Origin: an uncultured Paracoccaceae bacterium
Lineage (GTDB): Bacteria > Pseudomonadota > Alphaproteobacteria > Rhodobacterales > Rhodobacteraceae
Assembly: GCA_947503775.1 (NCBI GenBank)
Contig: CANNFE010000019.1
Span: forward strand, 1 to 35,889
Direction of reading: 5' to 3'
DNA length: 35,889 nt
In this document: piece after piece, positions 1 through 7,724 of the stretch
How the letters are laid out: each line of letters starts with the position of its first letter
How positions within the stretch are numbered: the stretch's first letter is position 1
Made by a program: the position numbers and the translations under genes
Notes under the pieces: generated by a model
The model's input: the letters and a program-made list of their open reading frames with translations, nothing else
Told to the model about the DNA's origin: nothing
The model's database searches: none

Positions 1-51
1 GTCTTCCTGTCAGCTATCGCACTTGCCGCCCTCGTCATCTACTGGCTTTGA
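1..51 (+). CDS. IS5-type transposase, C-terminal fragment
   Basis: Sixteen codons and a TGA stop are visible, reading VFLSAIALAALVIYWL. This hydrophobic tail is typical of short IS5-group transposases in Rhodobacteraceae. The rest lies outside the window, so intactness cannot be judged. Confidence 0.65.
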   Translation, partial: VFLSAIALAALVIYWL

Positions 52-74
52 AACTCAATGAGTCCTGACCCTAG
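1..74 (+). mobile_element. Right end of an IS5-type insertion sequence (left copy)
   Basis: The first 74 bases are an exact reverse complement of 35815..35888. They hold the last codons of a transposase, then a terminal repeat ending GAGTCCTGACCC followed by TAG. The CTAG that closes the repeat is present at both copies, which fits the YTAR-type target preference known for IS5 relatives. Only the 3' end of the element is inside the window. Family assignment rests on the transposase C-terminus and the end sequence and is inferred. Confidence 0.75.
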
Positions 75-316
75 ATTACGCCTGCGATCTCCAACGATCC
101 CAACTAAGAAAAACCGACCCACATACACCCCAAACCACACCGTCCCCAACCCACTCCACCCAAACCCATTGTCCACACTTCACACCCCCCGAAGCAACGG
201 GCGGAGCCTTAATCTCCCCAACTTGCGTGAATCCACCGACCAAATACCGACGCAATACCGACCGGATACCGCACCCCCGATATCGCCCGTTAACCAGAGC
301 CGTCCGGGCCGTCCTC
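75..316. other. Intergenic spacer with 11-bp hexamer array
   Basis: This spacer separates the IS end from the 3' end of the kinase operon. It is cytosine-rich on the plus strand, and its open frames are shadows with no ribosome binding site. At 244..271 it has three ATACCG hexamers spaced exactly 11 bp apart, then a GTTAAC palindrome at 289..294. Related arrays occur at 11445 and 30341. I see no intrinsic terminator for the leftward kinase operon that ends at 317. Confidence 0.5.
244..294 (+). repeat. 11-bp spaced ATACCG array with GTTAAC box (copy 1)
   Basis: ATACCG begins at 244, 255 and 266, giving a perfect 11-bp period, with a diverged ATATCG at 280 and GTTAAC at 289..294. The spacer bases ACCGG recur in the copy at 11445, where the hexamer is ATGCCG. 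Confidence 0.6.
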
Positions 317-1585
317 TCAGATCAGCCCCATCGCCAGACGCGCCGCGCCGACCGACGCTTCCGTCTGCTCCGCGCGCAGCACCGGACGCCCCAGAACACG
401 CGCCCGCATTTCCGTCCAGACCGGGTTCGCCGCCCCGCCGCCCGCCGTGAAGACGCGCGCCACAGAGGGCCCGCCGAGCCGTTCGATCGCGCCATAGCAC
501 TCCGCCTCGATCCGCGCGATCCCCTCGAAAATCCCTTTCAGGAACAACGCGTTATCCTCAGGCCGAGGCGTCATCCGAGGCGCCAGATCCGGGTCGTTCA
601 CCGGAAACCGCTCCCCCGGACGCACGAGCGGATAATAGTCCAGACCGCTTGGGGTCCCCGGATCGATCTCCGCACTCAGCGCCGCGATCTCACCCGGTGT
701 GAAATGCTCCAGCAGCACCCCGCCGCCCGTATTCGACGCCCCGCCGACCAGCCACATCTCGCCCAGCCGATGGGAATAAAGCCCCAGCCTGCCATCCTCG
801 ATCCTATTTGACGTTAACACCTTAACCACCAAAGTCGTCCCCAACGACGTCACCCCGTCGCCCACCTCACAGGCCCCCGAGGCCAGAAAGGCAGCAATGC
901 TATCGGTCGTTCCGGCGTGAAACATCAGCTCCGGCGACAGCCCGAACCGGGCCGCAACCTGCTGATCTATAACCGAAACCTCTGCCCCGACAGGCCGCAC
1001 CTCCGGAAGCATCCCGATCTCGATCCCGAGCGCCTCGAACCAGTCCGGCCAACAGGCCCGCTCCACATCATAGCCCGTCTTCAGCGCATTGTTCTGATCC
1101 GAAATGCCCCCCCGCCGCGTGAGCTGCGCCAGAACGAAATCCGCCTGATGCAGGACCCATTTGGCCCCGTCCGCATCGCCCAGAAGATGCAGAAGCCGGG
1201 CCAGGGCCGACGCCGATCCGCGCCCGATATGCCCCTCGGGCGCCACCGCCGCGATCCGCTCGGCTTCGGTCTCGAACCCTTTGGTATCGTACAGCAATCC
1301 GCGTGTCACCGGCGTCAGATCCGCCCCGGTCAGCACCATGCTGCCCGAGGTCCCGTCGATCGCCGCATGCCGGATCGCCAGCGGGTCCAGACCGTCCTTG
1401 CGCAGGGCCGTAACCTGCCGCTCCAGACATTGCGCGACGGCGCTCCACCAATCCTCCGCCCGAACCTCAGCGCCGGCCCGCGCCATATGCGCCGCCCGCG
1501 CGGTCGAGACTAGGGTCCCGCCGGCATCCAGGACGGCCGTGCGGACCCCGGACGTGCCGATATCGATGCCGAGCGCATAGCTCAT
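317..1585 (-). CDS. FGGY-family carbohydrate kinase, D-ribulokinase-like
   Basis: This predicted cytoplasmic kinase of 422 residues phosphorylates a sugar or ketose with ATP. The start is taken at the ATG encoding MSYALGIDIGTSG, which overlaps the upstream aldolase stop by four bases (ATGA); a longer frame upstream has no support. Visible FGGY motifs are GIDIGTSG near the N-terminus, DGTSGSMV, GTTDSIAAF with the likely catalytic Asp, SLGTTL, and TAGGGAANPVW. The stretches YSHRLGEMWLVGGASNTGG, LDYYPL and PGERFPVNDP closely resemble the short D-ribulose kinases of cyanobacteria and plants (XK-1 type) rather than long xylulokinases. It is the last gene of the leftward operon. The substrate is inferred, not proven; a branched or uncommon pentulose is equally possible. 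Confidence 0.85.
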   Translation of the reverse strand: MSYALGIDIGTSGVRTAVLDAGGTLVSTARAAHMARAGAEVRAEDWWSAVAQCLERQVTALRKDGLDPLAIRHAAIDGTSGSMVLTGADLTPVTRGLLYDTKGFETEAERIAAVAPEGHIGRGSASALARLLHLLGDADGAKWVLHQADFVLAQLTRRGGISDQNNALKTGYDVERACWPDWFEALGIEIGMLPEVRPVGAEVSVIDQQVAARFGLSPELMFHAGTTDSIAAFLASGACEVGDGVTSLGTTLVVKVLTSNRIEDGRLGLYSHRLGEMWLVGGASNTGGGVLLEHFTPGEIAALSAEIDPGTPSGLDYYPLVRPGERFPVNDPDLAPRMTPRPEDNALFLKGIFEGIARIEAECYGAIERLGGPSVARVFTAGGGAANPVWTEMRARVLGRPVLRAEQTEASVGAARLAMGLI

Positions 1586-2547
1586 GTCGGCCCCCGCGCC
1601 GCCAAGGCCTGCCGGTACTTCTCGGCATCCCAATCGAGCAAATCCGCCTCGGCCTCGGCCCCGATTGGCCTGACGCTCCAGTCCTCATCCAGCCGGGACA
1701 GCACATCGGCCAGACACGCGATCATTGCTTTTTGAGACGAGGTCGCGGCGCGACGCAGGGCAACGCCGCGCCCCTCGATGATCGCGACCGGCCCATCCTC
1801 CATGCGCGCGCGCGGCACCCCCGGTCCAAGGAACACAACGTGATCGGGATAAAGCGATCCGCCGCAGGCCAGATCGCGCAGCCTGCTCTCCATGGCCAGC
1901 CGCCCGATCTCCGGCACCCAATCGAACCCGTCCGGCGGCGCGTCCTTCGGCGGATGCGCCATATCGAGGGCAGGGCGCTCCAACCGCCGTTCGACCTCGT
2001 CCATCAGTTCCGCAACTTCCGCAGAGGTCGATCCACAGCAGATCAGCCCGTGATTGGCTAGGACGATCACCTGCGTCTCAGGTCTCGCTTCACGCGCAAT
2101 CCGGCCGGTCAGCGGCAGTCCCGGCTTGGCATAGGGCACGAAGGCGACCGGCAGATCGCGCAGCAGATCGCGCGCCACCTCAAGCCCCTCGGCAGAGACG
2201 GCATGCGCAAGCGTTGCCACCGAATGGGTGTGGGCCACGACATTCCAGTCCAGCAGCGCGTGGAACGTCGTCTCGATGGACGGCCGCAGGCCGGTTTCGC
2301 CGATCACAGCCGCCTTGCAGGTCCCGTCACCTGCGCCCCGCGCCTCGGCCAAGGCCATCTTGCGCGAGACCGGAACGAAGACGTCCCGCTCCAGCGCCTC
2401 GGCCAGTTCCATCCCCGAGGCCTTGATCCACATGATCTCGCCGATCTTGATCGAGGTATTCCCCCCAGGCCCCTGAATGCGCAGCGGATCTGCGCCCCAT
2501 GCGGCGGAATAAGACACGAAATCAGAGGGCAACGCGCCTGTCTTCAT
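1582..2547 (-). CDS. Class II aldolase/adducin family protein, RhaD-like
   Basis: This 321-residue protein is probably a zinc-dependent aldolase that cleaves a sugar phosphate. The N-terminal half has GPGGNTSIK, IKASGMEL, SIETTFHALL (the position of the catalytic Glu), the zinc ligands in AHTHS, and a third His in ANHGLI. The C-terminal part, with YPDHVVFLGPG and a LADVLSRL-like helix, matches the aldolase half of bifunctional rhamnulose-phosphate aldolase/dehydrogenases, but no dehydrogenase domain is attached. It overlaps the HAD gene upstream and the kinase gene downstream by four bases each, so the three are probably translationally coupled. The natural cleavage would follow phosphorylation by the neighbouring kinase. 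The exact substrate is unknown. Confidence 0.85.
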   Translation of the reverse strand: MKTGALPSDFVSYSAAWGADPLRIQGPGGNTSIKIGEIMWIKASGMELAEALERDVFVPVSRKMALAEARGAGDGTCKAAVIGETGLRPSIETTFHALLDWNVVAHTHSVATLAHAVSAEGLEVARDLLRDLPVAFVPYAKPGLPLTGRIAREARPETQVIVLANHGLICCGSTSAEVAELMDEVERRLERPALDMAHPPKDAPPDGFDWVPEIGRLAMESRLRDLACGGSLYPDHVVFLGPGVPRARMEDGPVAIIEGRGVALRRAATSSQKAMIACLADVLSRLDEDWSVRPIGAEAEADLLDWDAEKYRQALAARGPT

Positions 2548-3380
2548 GCGACGACCTCGATCATGTAGTCCGGCGGTGGATGCCCGCTCTGGGCCACCAG
2601 CAAATCCAGATCAGCCAGCGGATCGTCCGATTGAAACGCCCCGGCGTGAAGCCCGCCCTGCACCAAAACCGACCGCCAGCCCGCGCCCGCCGCGCCCGCG
2701 ATATCGTGCTCCAGCGAGTCGCCCACCATGAGGATCCGCTCGGGGGCATAGCCAAGGTCTCGCTCCAGCGCGCGATAGACCGGCCGGTGCGGCTTTCCGT
2801 AAAAAATAACCTCTCCGCCGTGCTCCGCGTAGTCATGCGCGACCGCTCCGGGGGACGGCACAATCCGGCCGCCGTCGCGCGGCGATCCCCGGTCGGGGTT
2901 CGAACAGTAAAGCGTGAGCCCCGCCAGCCGCGCGCGATCCAGCTTGTGCTGCTGCGCGATCGTCGCCCCGTCCTCCGGCAGCCCCATCAGCAAAACCGCC
3001 TCCGCCTCTTCAACCCGGTCGGTCAACGTGAGGGGTAGCCTGCCTGCCCAGATCTCGGCATCGCCCTCCGATCCGGTGATGACAAGCAGCGTCTTCGCCT
3101 CGATCCGCCCGGCCTCGACATCCTGCCAAAGCGCCTCACCCGAGGTCATCACCGTCCGGAAAAGCGTGGGCGGATAGCCCATCGCCTCCATTCGCGCGGC
3201 ATTCAAATCCGCGCGCTTTCCCGAATTCGACAGCACCGCCAACGGGATATCGAGCGACCCTAAGGTCTCCGGCACTCCGGAATAGGGCGCGCTGCCGTCA
3301 TGCAGCACACCCCATTGATCCAGAACGATCGCATCGACCTGATCGGTGATCTCGCTCAGGCTGCGGATCAGCCGTGTCAT
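2544..3380 (-). CDS. HAD superfamily class IIA hydrolase (TIGR01459-like)
   Basis: A 278-residue predicted phosphatase. HAD motif I appears as VLDQWGVLHDG, with Trp where many HAD phosphatases have the second Asp; this DxWGV form is usual for the TIGR01459 branch. Motif II is LSNSGK, the motif III Lys is in YGKPHRPVY, and motif IV is MVGDSLEHDI. Class IIA members include phosphoglycolate and nucleotide phosphatases, so it may dephosphorylate a two- or three-carbon product of the adjacent aldolase, or repair a dead-end phosphate. It follows the lactonase gene by 6 bases and overlaps the aldolase by 4. The substrate is inferred from context only. Confidence 0.85.
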   Translation of the reverse strand: MTRLIRSLSEITDQVDAIVLDQWGVLHDGSAPYSGVPETLGSLDIPLAVLSNSGKRADLNAARMEAMGYPPTLFRTVMTSGEALWQDVEAGRIEAKTLLVITGSEGDAEIWAGRLPLTLTDRVEEAEAVLLMGLPEDGATIAQQHKLDRARLAGLTLYCSNPDRGSPRDGGRIVPSPGAVAHDYAEHGGEVIFYGKPHRPVYRALERDLGYAPERILMVGDSLEHDIAGAAGAGWRSVLVQGGLHAGAFQSDDPLADLDLLVAQSGHPPPDYMIEVVA

Positions 3381-3386
3381 CGGGCT

Positions 3387-4319
3387 CTAGCGCGGCGCGT
3401 CGGGTTTCGGAGCCTCAAGCCCCGCCAGATATCCCTCGACCTCCTCCGGGGCCAGCGCAGGCGCCACCCTGCCTGAAGTGCCCCCCGGCATATCCCCGAA
3501 ATAGAAGGCAAAGCCCGGAATATGCTTGCGCCGTTCGCGCAGCTTCATCCCTTCGAACGGATAGACCTCGTGATCGCCGCAGGCCTTGTCGTGGCAGGCG
3601 AGGATATAATCTGCACGCTTGTCGATCTCCTCGACCGACTGCCATCCCTCGACCGAATTGACGAAGCGGGCCGGCACCCAGTAGCGCCATTTCTCCTCCT
3701 CGTTCGGCTCCAGGTTCCGCGCCTGAAAGATCGCATCGCCTGCCACCACGATATCCCCCGCCGAGGTCGTCACCGTCACCGCCATATGCCCGACCGAATG
3801 GCCCGGCGTGTGGAACATGGTGATGCCGGGAAAGACCTCCGTCTCATCGTCGATCAGCTCGAAGGCGCAGCCCGCATAGGCCGGTTCGATCCCCAGGATC
3901 GGGCTCTCATAGGTTCGGTAGTAAAGGGGCAGGGGATTGTAGGCCATCACCATCTCCTTGCGCGGCGCGATGTAGCGCGCGTTCGGAAACTCCCGCATGT
4001 TCTGCACGTGGTCCCAATGCAGATGTGTGAAGATGATCGCGTCGATCTCCTCGGGCTGCACGCCCAGCTTTTCGGGCAGGTGCTTATGCACTTCCGTGCA
4101 GCCGCGCTTTTCGCATTTGTGGTGGTATTTCGTCGCGCGCGGCTCGTCGCACAGGCCCGTGTCGATCAGGACCTTATGCTCGCCGGTATCGACATAGTAG
4201 CAATAGCAGGGGTTCCAGATCTTCTGGCCCGCCGGACCCTTCCAGAAAATATAGGTCCCAAGGTCGGCCTCGAGCCAGCCGGTATTGATCGGATAAATCT
4301 TGGTGTCAGCGATTCCCAT
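3387..4319 (-). CDS. Metallo-beta-lactamase-fold lactonase, AHL-lactonase-like
   Basis: A 310-residue cytoplasmic enzyme with the dinuclear zinc motif THLHWDH, a later metal-binding His in TPGHSVGH, and the bridging Asp in VVAGDAIF. These are the hallmarks of N-acyl homoserine lactonases of the metallo-beta-lactamase superfamily, and annotation pipelines would probably use that name. It is the first gene of an operon with a kinase, an aldolase and a phosphatase and opposite a sugar transporter, so opening a sugar lactone is a more likely role than quenching quorum signals. The ATG is preceded by a good GGAGG, and the promoter region contains two TGTNTACA palindromes. Confidence 0.85.
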   Translation of the reverse strand: MGIADTKIYPINTGWLEADLGTYIFWKGPAGQKIWNPCYCYYVDTGEHKVLIDTGLCDEPRATKYHHKCEKRGCTEVHKHLPEKLGVQPEEIDAIIFTHLHWDHVQNMREFPNARYIAPRKEMVMAYNPLPLYYRTYESPILGIEPAYAGCAFELIDDETEVFPGITMFHTPGHSVGHMAVTVTTSAGDIVVAGDAIFQARNLEPNEEEKWRYWVPARFVNSVEGWQSVEEIDKRADYILACHDKACGDHEVYPFEGMKLRERRKHIPGFAFYFGDMPGGTSGRVAPALAPEEVEGYLAGLEAPKPDAPR

Positions 4320-4350
4320 CGAGGGCCCTCCAGGTCAATTCCCGGAGATT

Positions 4351-4378
4351 TGTATACAGAAAATGCCCTCTGTCTACA
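4351..4378. promoter_or_regulatory. Tandem GntR-type operator in front of the leftward operon
   Basis: A perfect palindrome TGTATACA (4351..4358) and a near-match TGTCTACA (4371..4378) lie 20 bp apart, two helical turns, in the 98-bp gap between the lactonase start and the gntR stop. FadR/FCD-type GntR proteins commonly bind TNGTATACNA-like sites. A related TGCATACA precedes the transporter operon. Binding is inferred. Confidence 0.55.
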
Positions 4379-4417
4379 GTGAAACCGCAACAGGCCCGAA
4401 ATTGCAGGGCCAGCCCC

Positions 4418-5074
4418 TCAATTCGCCGCCAGAACCCGTAGAAAGCTCGCCGCCATATGCTGGCGCATACCTTCGGCGGCGATGTTGGAGTTGGCGGAAA
4501 AGATCTTCTCGAGCAGATCGTCATGGCTCTCGGCAGAGGCAACCAGATCCCCGGCATCCGCGAACTTCTTGGCGCGGAACGGACCGGTCCGGCGCCGGAA
4601 ATCCGCCGCGATTTCGAAGATGTAGGGGTTTTCGATCGCACGATAGATGGAAAGGTGGAACTCCTCGTTCGCGCGCAGGTAGCGGGGCAGGTCGCCCGCC
4701 TCTGCAGCCGCCTTGCATTCAGCCTGCGCCACCTCGATCTGCGAGCGCGCCAAAAGCGTCAGCCGTTGCGAGGCAAGCCTTGCGCATAAGGCTTCTATCT
4801 CGTGCATGGCCTCGAACATCTGGGCCAGTTCCTCGCGGGAATACTGCGCGACCCGCATCCCGCGACCCTCGCCGCTTTCCAGAACGCCCTGCGCTGCAAG
4901 CCGGCTCAGCGCCTCGCGGATCGGGGTGCGCGAGACGCCGAACCGCTCGGCAAGTCGGGTCTCGTCCAGCCGCTCGCCCGCGGCGATCCCGCCTGCCGCG
5001 ATCTCCTCGAGCAAGGCGGCCTCGACACGATGCGCGGCCGATCCGCGCGGCGGTTTTTCTGACCCGTCCACCAA
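4418..5074 (-). CDS. GntR-family transcriptional regulator with FCD domain
   Basis: About 218 residues. The N-terminal winged helix-turn-helix contains LAERFGVSRTPIREALSRL (about residues 41-59). The C-terminal all-helical FCD domain shows the effector/metal-site histidines in NEEFHLSIY, ESHDD and QHM, as in the FadR subfamily. The start is either TTG (5074) or GTG (5071); GGAAGG lies 5 or 8 bases upstream and no ATG is available in frame. It sits between the two arms of the catabolic locus and is read leftward, so it is probably the local repressor responding to a pathway sugar acid or phosphate. TGTATACA-like sites before both operons fit that role. Confidence 0.9.
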   Translation of the reverse strand: MVDGSEKPPRGSAAHRVEAALLEEIAAGGIAAGERLDETRLAERFGVSRTPIREALSRLAAQGVLESGEGRGMRVAQYSREELAQMFEAMHEIEALCARLASQRLTLLARSQIEVAQAECKAAAEAGDLPRYLRANEEFHLSIYRAIENPYIFEIAADFRRRTGPFRAKKFADAGDLVASAESHDDLLEKIFSANSNIAAEGMRQHMAASFLRVLAAN

Positions 5075-5163
5075 TCATTCCTTCCAAGATCAGCCTTACC
5101 AATAACAGCAGAACCGGCGGAAACCAAATGTAATCCACCTTTCTGGATATTTTGCGTTGCTTT

Positions 5164-5171
5164 TGCATACA
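5164..5171. promoter_or_regulatory. Candidate GntR operator in front of the transporter operon
   Basis: TGCATACA, one base from the perfect TGTATACA palindrome at 4351, lies 45 bases before the ATPase start in the divergent gntR/transporter spacer. Its sharing between the two arms suggests joint control by the GntR regulator. A single degenerate 8-mer can occur by chance. Confidence 0.4.
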
Positions 5172-5215
5172 AACTATGCGCTCTTTTCGCGAGACGTGAG
5201 GGAGACAGGGGATCT

Positions 5216-6295
5216 ATGCCCGAGATCAGGCTGGAAAATCTGCGCAAGGATTATGGCGCGGTCACTGTGATCGAGGATCTCAACCTCTCGATGGAGGATG
5301 GAGAATTCACGGTCCTCGTTGGCCCCTCGGGCTGCGGTAAATCCACGACCCTGCGCATGATCGCGGGGCTCGAGGCGGTCACCGAGGGCCGCATCATGAT
5401 CGGCGACCGCGACGTCTCACGGCTTGAGCCGAAAGAGCGGGATCTGGCGATGGTCTTTCAGGACTACGCGCTCTATCCCCATATGAACGTTGCTAAAAAC
5501 ATGTCCTTCGCGCTGCGCCTCGCACGCTATGACAAGGACGAAATCCACAAGCGCGTCAGCGAAACCGCCGAGATCCTCGGCCTGACCGACCACCTTCAGC
5601 GCAAACCGGCAGAGCTGTCGGGCGGCCAGCGTCAGCGCGTCGCCATGGGCCGCGCCCTCGTGCGCGATGCGGGCACGTTTCTCTTTGACGAGCCGCTTTC
5701 GAACCTCGATGCCAAGCTGCGCGGCCAGATGCGCGGCGAGCTGGCGTTGATGTCCCAGCGCATCAACAAGAACATGATCTACGTCACCCACGACCAGGTC
5801 GAGGCGATGACGCTCGGCGACCGCATCGTGGTGATGAAATTCGGCAAGATCATGCAGGCCGGCACCCCCGAAGAGCTATACCGCAAACCGCAGAACAAGT
5901 TCGTCGCGGGCTTCATCGGCTCGCCGCCGATGAACTTCCTTCCCGCAGAGCTGCGCGATCACGGCGGCACGCTCCATGTCGAAGGGCAGGGGTTCTCTGT
6001 TCCGCTTTCGGCAGAACGCAGCGCGAGCCTGAAAAGCTATACCAACCAGAACGTCCATCTGGGCGTGCGCCCCAGCGGCTTTGTCGAATCCGATGCACCC
6101 GGCGCCATCGAAATGCCGATTGTCCTGTCGGAATATATCGGCGCGCAATCCGTTCTCATCTCCGAACTTGGCGGCCAGCAGGTCACGATCGAGCTCAATT
6201 CGCTCGAACCCGTCCGCATCGGAGAGATCCGTCACTTCACGATCGAACGCGAGGAACTGCACCTTTTCGATCCACAAACCGAGGCCGCGCTGTGA
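5216..6295 (+). CDS. ABC transporter ATP-binding protein, UgpC/MalK type
   Basis: This 359-residue cytoplasmic ATPase energises sugar import. It has Walker A GPSGCGKST (about residues 39-47), a Q-loop in VFQDYALYP, the ABC signature LSGGQRQR, Walker B FLFDEP, the D-loop SNLDAKLR and the H-loop VTHD. The C-terminal third is an OB-fold/TOBE regulatory domain (HLGVRPSG region), as in MalK, UgpC and SmoK. It opens the rightward operon; ATG is preceded by GTGAGGGAGACAGGGG. It is followed by its binding protein and both permeases, so the transporter is complete. Family is certain; the sugar is unknown. Confidence 0.95.
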   Translation: MPEIRLENLRKDYGAVTVIEDLNLSMEDGEFTVLVGPSGCGKSTTLRMIAGLEAVTEGRIMIGDRDVSRLEPKERDLAMVFQDYALYPHMNVAKNMSFALRLARYDKDEIHKRVSETAEILGLTDHLQRKPAELSGGQRQRVAMGRALVRDAGTFLFDEPLSNLDAKLRGQMRGELALMSQRINKNMIYVTHDQVEAMTLGDRIVVMKFGKIMQAGTPEELYRKPQNKFVAGFIGSPPMNFLPAELRDHGGTLHVEGQGFSVPLSAERSASLKSYTNQNVHLGVRPSGFVESDAPGAIEMPIVLSEYIGAQSVLISELGGQQVTIELNSLEPVRIGEIRHFTIEREELHLFDPQTEAAL

Positions 6296-6329
6296 CGCGC
6301 CTCACGCCAAAACCATCTGGGAGGATGAC

Positions 6330-7670
6330 ATGACTTTGACCTTCAAAACCTGCGTGGCCGCCCTGGCCGCCAGCGTCTCGCTCGGCTCTATCGCCGCAGC
6401 GCAAGACGTGCCCGCGCCCTATCAGCCCTATGCCGGAACCACGCTCGTCGTGAACTTCCCGGCCCACCCGCATTACAACGCAGCGATGAAGGTGCTGCCC
6501 GAATTCACCGAACAGACCGGCATCGAGGTCGAGGTCGACCAGCTGCAATATCTCAAGATGCGCGAGCGCCAGACGCTGGAGCTGACCAAGGACGAGGGCG
6601 ATTACGACCTGATCTCTTACGTCGTCTTCTCCAAGGCTGACTACGTCTATGCCGATCAGCTGGAGAATCTGGCGCGGTACTTCATGAACCCCAAGCTGGC
6701 CGATCCGAACTATGACGCGGCCGACCTGATCGACGGCTACGTCCAGAATATCGGCGTCGCGGGCGGTCAGAAGGGCTATCTGCCGGGACCGACCGGATCG
6801 CTTTACGGCATCCCCTTCGGCTCCGAGACGTCGGTTCTGGGCTACCGCACGGATATCTTCGAAAAGCACGGGCTCGAAGTGCCCGAAACCTATGACGCGC
6901 TTCTCGAACTGGCCTGCCAGATCCCCGAGCTCGAGCCGGGCATGGGCGGTCTCGCCTCCCGCGCGGCCTCCGGCCATCAAGCCAGCCATGCCTTCCTTCT
7001 GCACCTCAACCCTCTGGGCGGTGGCATCTTCGATGACGCCTGGGAGCCGATCGTCAACAACGAAGCAGGCGTCGAGGCGGCCAATGCGCTCAAATCGATC
7101 GTCGATTGCGGCATCGAAGGCAGCCAGACTTTCGGTCCGTCCGAAGCTGCCGCGGCCTTCGCGCAAGGGGACTACGCCATGTTCCTCGACAGCATCGCCT
7201 TCGCTGCGACCTTCGAGGACGAGACCAACAGCCAGGTCGTCGGCAATGTCGGCTGGGCGCTCCACCCCGAAGGCGTCAAGCGCGCCTCCCAGACCGGCGG
7301 CTTCGGCATCGCCATCCCCAAGAACGCGCAGAACAAGGAAGCGGCGTTCCTCCTGATGCAATGGCTGACCTCGAAAGAGGCCGACCTGATGATCGCCATG
7401 GAAGGCGGCAATCCCTCGCGCTTCTCGACCTACGAGAACGCAGAGCTGAATGCCAAATACCCCTACGCGGCGACCTTCGGCGAAGCGCTGCAATATGCCG
7501 ACCCCGACTGGCGCCCGATCATCCCCACCTGGGGCAAGATCAACGCCGATCTGGGCACCACGCTCAGCCAGATCATCACCGAGGATCTGGACGTGCAGGA
7601 AGGCCTTGACGGCGTCGCCGAACGCAGCCGCGCCATCATGGACGAGGCTGGCTACTACACCTGGAACTAA
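6330..7670 (+). CDS. Extracellular sugar-binding protein, family 1 (CUT1 ABC transporter)
   Basis: A 446-residue secreted periplasmic protein. The chosen ATG (MTLTFK) follows GGGAGGATGAC and begins a Sec signal peptide with likely cleavage after AAA at residue 24; a longer frame upstream lies inside the ATPase gene in another register and is rejected. The mature protein has the MalE-like two-lobe layout, with VLPEFTEQTGIEVEV near the N-terminus, GSLYGIPFGSETSVLGYR in the hinge region and aromatic-rich segments later. It lacks a lipobox. It resembles polyol and sugar binding proteins such as the SmoE group, and its ligand is probably the substrate of the pathway. A stem-loop follows the stop. 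Confidence 0.92.
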   Translation: MTLTFKTCVAALAASVSLGSIAAAQDVPAPYQPYAGTTLVVNFPAHPHYNAAMKVLPEFTEQTGIEVEVDQLQYLKMRERQTLELTKDEGDYDLISYVVFSKADYVYADQLENLARYFMNPKLADPNYDAADLIDGYVQNIGVAGGQKGYLPGPTGSLYGIPFGSETSVLGYRTDIFEKHGLEVPETYDALLELACQIPELEPGMGGLASRAASGHQASHAFLLHLNPLGGGIFDDAWEPIVNNEAGVEAANALKSIVDCGIEGSQTFGPSEAAAAFAQGDYAMFLDSIAFAATFEDETNSQVVGNVGWALHPEGVKRASQTGGFGIAIPKNAQNKEAAFLLMQWLTSKEADLMIAMEGGNPSRFSTYENAELNAKYPYAATFGEALQYADPDWRPIIPTWGKINADLGTTLSQIITEDLDVQEGLDGVAERSRAIMDEAGYYTWN

Positions 7671-7678
7671 ACCAAACG

Positions 7679-7703
7679 GGCAGGGCGGCCTCGTCGCCCT
7701 GCC
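7679..7703 (+). promoter_or_regulatory. Intercistronic stem-loop between binding protein and permease
   Basis: GGCAGGGCG and CGCCCTGCC form a perfect 9-bp stem with a 7-base loop, 8 bases after the binding-protein stop. There is no T-tract. Such hairpins commonly protect the binding-protein message or reduce downstream transcription, giving more binding protein than permease. The role is inferred from position. Confidence 0.6.
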
Positions 7704-7724
7704 ATCCCCCGCCTGCCTGATGGG

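Noticed and set aside
244-285. CRISPR array
   Set aside because: The repeated units are 6-11 bp with no spacer of CRISPR length and no cas genes are present.
58-811. Several open frames at the left end
   Set aside because: They are Pro/Arg-rich, overlap the kinase gene antisense or the repeat spacer, and have no ribosome sites.
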